A stretch of 64,000 nt of DNA from NCBI RefSeq assembly GCF_001277995.1, contig NZ_CP009220.1, forward strand, positions 2,666,001-2,730,000, written 5' to 3'. Shown in pieces: positions 61,497-64,000 of the stretch. Made by a program: the position numbers and the translations under genes. Source of the stretch: Corynebacterium deserti GIMN1.010. Lineage in GTDB: Bacteria > Actinomycetota > Actinomycetes > Mycobacteriales > Mycobacteriaceae. The notes beneath the pieces were generated by a model that did no database searches, was not told where the DNA came from, and was given only the letters and a program-made list of their open reading frames with translations. Numbering within the stretch: the first letter of the stretch is position 1; each line of letters starts with the position of its first letter.

Positions 61497-63026
61497 CTAA
61501 GCCAGGTCGTAGGAGTGCTCAACCGCCTTGTTCCACTCAGTGTATCGAGCTTCCCTATCCTCCTCGCTCATCTCTGGGTTCCAGACCTTCTTCACCGCGA
61601 TGAGCTCTTGGATCTGCTCAGTCGACTTGAAGAATCCCGAACCCAAACCAGCCGCGAACGCAACTCCCACGGCAGTGGTTTCGACATCTTCGAGGCGCTG
61701 CACGTCGATGCCCAGGAAATCGGCCTGGATCTGCATCAACAGATCATTTTCCACCATGGCTCCATCGACACGCAGGGACTCCAGCGACTTGCCCGCGTCC
61801 TTGGCCATGGCGTCGACAACCTCACGAGTCTGGAATGCATTTGCCTCCAGCACCGCGCGCGCAATGTGCTTGCGATTGGCAAAACGAGTAAGCCCCGTGA
61901 TGATGCCTCGAGCATCCGGACGCCACCGCGGCGCAAACAGGCCCGTAAACGCCGGAACCACATGCACGCCACCGTTGTCCTCAACCTCGCGGGCAAGATT
62001 CTCAATAGCCGGCGCATTTGGAATGAGCTGCAGGTTATCGCGTAGCCACTGCACGAGCGAGCCACCCATCGACACGGAACCCTCCAGCGCAAATACTGGA
62101 TCCTCACCTTGGAGCTGGTACGCGATGGTCGACAGCAGCCCATGCTCAGAAATCTTCAAATCCTTACCGGTATTCATCAGCAAGAACAGGCCTGTGCCGT
62201 AAGTATTCTTCACAGCACCTTCAGCAAAACCGCCCTGACCAAACAGCGCAGCCTGCTGATCACCAAGAATGCCGGTAATAGGGACATCGGCAAGGGTTCC
62301 GCGGTGGCGCACAGAACGGAAATCGCCTATCGACGCCCTAATTTCCGGCAACATCGACATCGGAACACCCAGGGCCTCACACAACTCCGGATCCCACTGT
62401 TGCGTGCGGATATCCATGAGCAACGTGCGCGACGCATTGGTGACATCCGTGACATGCAACGCTTCATCGCCGTCGTCACCGCGCACGCCACCAGTCAGAT
62501 TCCACAGCACCCACGTATCTATTGTGCCGAAGAGGAGCTCACCCTTTTCGGCGCGCTCACGAGCACCCTCCACGTTGTCCAATATCCACTTGATTTTTGG
62601 CCCGGCTGGATAGGAGTTGACGAGCAGGCCCGTGCGTTCGAGCCACTTCTGCTGCCCTTCATCGCCAGCGATCTCTTTGCAGATCTCAGTCGTGCGGGTG
62701 TCTTGCCACACGATGGCGTTGTAGATAGGCTCGCCGGTGTTCTTGTCCCACACGATGGTCGTTTCACGCTGGTTAGTCACACCGACGGATGCAACCTCAT
62801 ATGGAGTGATGTCGATGGACACCATCGCCTGGCTGACGACGGAACGAACATTGTCCCAAATCTCCATGGGATCATGTTCCACCCAGCCTTGCTTCGGGAA
62901 GATCTGTTCGTGTTCTTTGGAAGCAGAAGCCACCACTTTTCCCTGAGCGTCAATAAGAATGCATCGGGTGGAGGTGGTGCCTTGGTCAATCGCTGCAACA
63001 TACGCATTGGCCTTAGAGGTTTTCAT
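61497..63026 (-). CDS. glpK: Glycerol kinase
   Basis: FGGY-family kinase of 509 residues, phosphorylating glycerol to glycerol-3-phosphate with ATP. N-terminal phosphate-1 motif is [15 protein letters not shown]. Glycerol contacts include QGWVEHDP and [11 protein letters not shown]. The C-terminal half has [29 protein letters not shown] and the VDGAMVEND adenosine motif. Length and motifs are those of an intact enzyme. C. glutamicum grows poorly on glycerol, a matter of expression and not of a visible defect here. ATG 63026. The gene converges on the PGRP gene. Confidence 0.95.
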   Translation of the reverse strand: MKTSKANAYVAAIDQGTTSTRCILIDAQGKVVASASKEHEQIFPKQGWVEHDPMEIWDNVRSVVSQAMVSIDITPYEVASVGVTNQRETTIVWDKNTGEPIYNAIVWQDTRTTEICKEIAGDEGQQKWLERTGLLVNSYPAGPKIKWILDNVEGARERAEKGELLFGTIDTWVLWNLTGGVRGDDGDEALHVTDVTNASRTLLMDIRTQQWDPELCEALGVPMSMLPEIRASIGDFRSVRHRGTLADVPITGILGDQQAALFGQGGFAEGAVKNTYGTGLFLLMNTGKDLKISEHGLLSTIAYQLQGEDPVFALEGSVSMGGSLVQWLRDNLQLIPNAPAIENLAREVEDNGGVHVVPAFTGLFAPRWRPDARGIITGLTRFANRKHIARAVLEANAFQTREVVDAMAKDAGKSLESLRVDGAMVENDLLMQIQADFLGIDVQRLEDVETTAVGVAFAAGLGSGFFKSTEQIQELIAVKKVWNPEMSEEDREARYTEWNKAVEHSYDLA

Positions 63027-63417
63027 GCGCCTATTTTTGCACGTATTTCCGTACCCGACCTAACAAATGGACTAAATCGCAGGTCAGCGAGGTCCCACTT
63101 GAGGTGAGGTGCTGGGTGGCCTTTTAAGGGGAAGGTTTTCCGGAATGATCAATCACTCCAAGGCCTGACGTTCAACCGCTTAAACGGCAATCTGAGGGGG
63201 CACTCTTCAGCCCGTTCTACAGCAGTTTCGAGGCCAACCGCAGATAGCACCACATCTACCGTTATATGAGGACTCATGTGTTGCAGTCAGGGGGCCCAAA
63301 TTTTCTTGGACTGCGCAACCGCACCGCATTTCTGCGTACCCCTTCTCAATTTGTGGTGCGGAAACCGAATGCGCCGACGTTTGCCCCCGGAAAATCCCGG
63401 GAACACCATCAAAAGCC
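63027..63417. other. Region between glpK and the HAD gene
   Basis: This 391-base stretch holds the glpK promoter near its left end and copy C of the dispersed repeat. No gene or terminator is apparent. Confidence 0.5.
63177..63373 (+). repeat. Diverged dispersed repeat, copy C
   Basis: It aligns with copy A at 1651-1847. The best block, 63239-63271, has 2 differences in 33 bases. Its head (CTTAAACGGCAATCTGAGG) also matches copy B at 29883-29914. Same orientation as copies A and B relative to the window. Confidence 0.7.
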
Positions 63418-64000
63418 CTAGAACCACCACTCCAGGACATCGGCAACACCGGCGTCATCATTAGTGGAGGTGATATGGTCGGCGACAGCCTTGACTTCGG
63501 GGCGGGCGTTACCCATCGCGACGCCGCGGCCAGCCCATTGAAGCATTTCGATATCGTTGGGCATGTCGCCAAACGTTATGACGTCGTCGCGGGCAATTCC
63601 TAGCATGTTTGCCAAGGTAGATACACCTAAAGCCTTGGTCACGCCAGGTGCAGCGAGCTCTATGAGACCTCCCGACATAGAGAAAGTGACGTGGACTTGG
63701 TCCACGGGAACAGCGGCGCGGACGATGTCGTGAAGTTCTTTGGAGTCGAGGTAGTCGCTGCGCAGGAGGAGTTTCGTGGCCGGCTCAGAGAGGACAACGT
63801 CTTCGGGAACGGTGCCGTGTTCGACGGACGGCCAGGCGTGGCTGTATTCCGGGGTGACCAGGAAGAGTTCATCCGCGGGATCATAGGCGGAAGTGCCTGC
63901 GCGTTCGGCTGCGATGCTGACACCACCGTGGGGTTCGAGGGCGGCGCGAGCAGCCATGACGGTATCCGTCATAACGGTGGGACTGAGGGTGTGAGCTTTG
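63418..64000 (-). CDS. HAD-superfamily (Cof-type) phosphatase, N-terminus beyond the window
   Basis: Partial gene; the visible part is 193 codons at the C-terminal end. The frame stays open through ATG 63972 to the window edge with coding-like sequence (AHTLSPTVM), so the true start and motif I (DXDGT) lie outside. Visible are part of the Cof cap domain and the last HAD motifs: FGDMPNDIEMLQWAGRGVAMGNA with the metal-binding Asp pair, and HITSTNDDAGVADVLEW. This is a sugar-phosphate or nucleotide phosphatase type; substrate unknown. It corresponds by position to Rv3813c. Confidence 0.85.
   Translation of the reverse strand, partial: KAHTLSPTVMTDTVMAARAALEPHGGVSIAAERAGTSAYDPADELFLVTPEYSHAWPSVEHGTVPEDVVLSEPATKLLLRSDYLDSKELHDIVRAAVPVDQVHVTFSMSGGLIELAAPGVTKALGVSTLANMLGIARDDVITFGDMPNDIEMLQWAGRGVAMGNARPEVKAVADHITSTNDDAGVADVLEWWF

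Overview
The window is a stretch of a Corynebacterium chromosome, almost certainly C. glutamicum or a very close strain. The evidence is a 610-aa GTP-type PEP carboxykinase, a 437-aa AlaT, the secreted mycolyltransferase PS1/Cop1 with LGFP repeats, a 341-aa Cmt2, an HtaA-domain protein behind a DtxR box, and the full mycolate and arabinogalactan gene set in its corynebacterial order. GC content and codon use are even. The exceptions are a few AT-richer, gene-poor intervals and one insertion sequence.

Layout. Positions 1-10.1 kb carry alaT, a nonsense-broken secreted-protein gene, a YibE/F-like membrane protein, UDP-glucose dehydrogenase, dCTP deaminase, htaD, a VanW-domain protein and an LpqI-type GH3 lipoprotein. 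Positions 10.2-19.8 kb form an envelope-glycolipid block matching M. tuberculosis Rv0224c-Rv0237: a universal stress protein, a small DUF2613 protein, aftD, tmaT, a DUF3068 protein, a polytopic membrane protein, a GT4 glycosyltransferase, a hypothetical protein and mtrP. A deletion scar joining monooxygenase and SDR fragments follows, then pck. Positions 23.4-29.8 kb hold a TDT transporter, trmB, an NYN-domain protein, the MmpL3-type exporter cmpL1, an LPG-synthase-like membrane protein and a DUF3054 protein.

Positions 30-63 kb are the mycolate and arabinogalactan core, matching Rv3799c-Rv3811: accD3, pks13, fadD32, a cutinase-like lipase, a small lipoprotein, cmt1, cmt2, aftB, ubiA, a PAP2 protein, glfT2, glf and a PGRP/LGFP protein. 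Two insertions break this synteny. One lies between cmt1 and cmt2 (a DUF222-HNH gene, a gene remnant and an intact IS1249-like element). The other lies between glfT2 and glf (a TPM-domain protein, two PAP2-like proteins and a monooxygenase). The window ends with glpK and a HAD phosphatase that runs off the edge.

How the genes work together: FadD32, Pks13 and AccD3 make mycolic acid. CmpL1 exports acetylated trehalose monomycolate, with TmaT and MtrP acting in that transport route. Cmt1 and Cmt2 transfer mycolate to trehalose and arabinogalactan. UbiA, GlfT2, Glf, AftB and AftD build the arabinogalactan.

The most unusual DNA-level signal is the 10-mer GTCGANAAGC, preferentially extended to GGCGTCGANAAGC. 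By eye I found 23 exact copies on both strands, in genes and between them, where about 0.5 are expected by chance. Other points for a second look are a 27-residue hydrophobic peptide gene with a very strong ribosome binding site just downstream of accD3, a diverged dispersed repeat of about 200 bp, and an IS with perfect 28-bp ends and an 8-bp target duplication.
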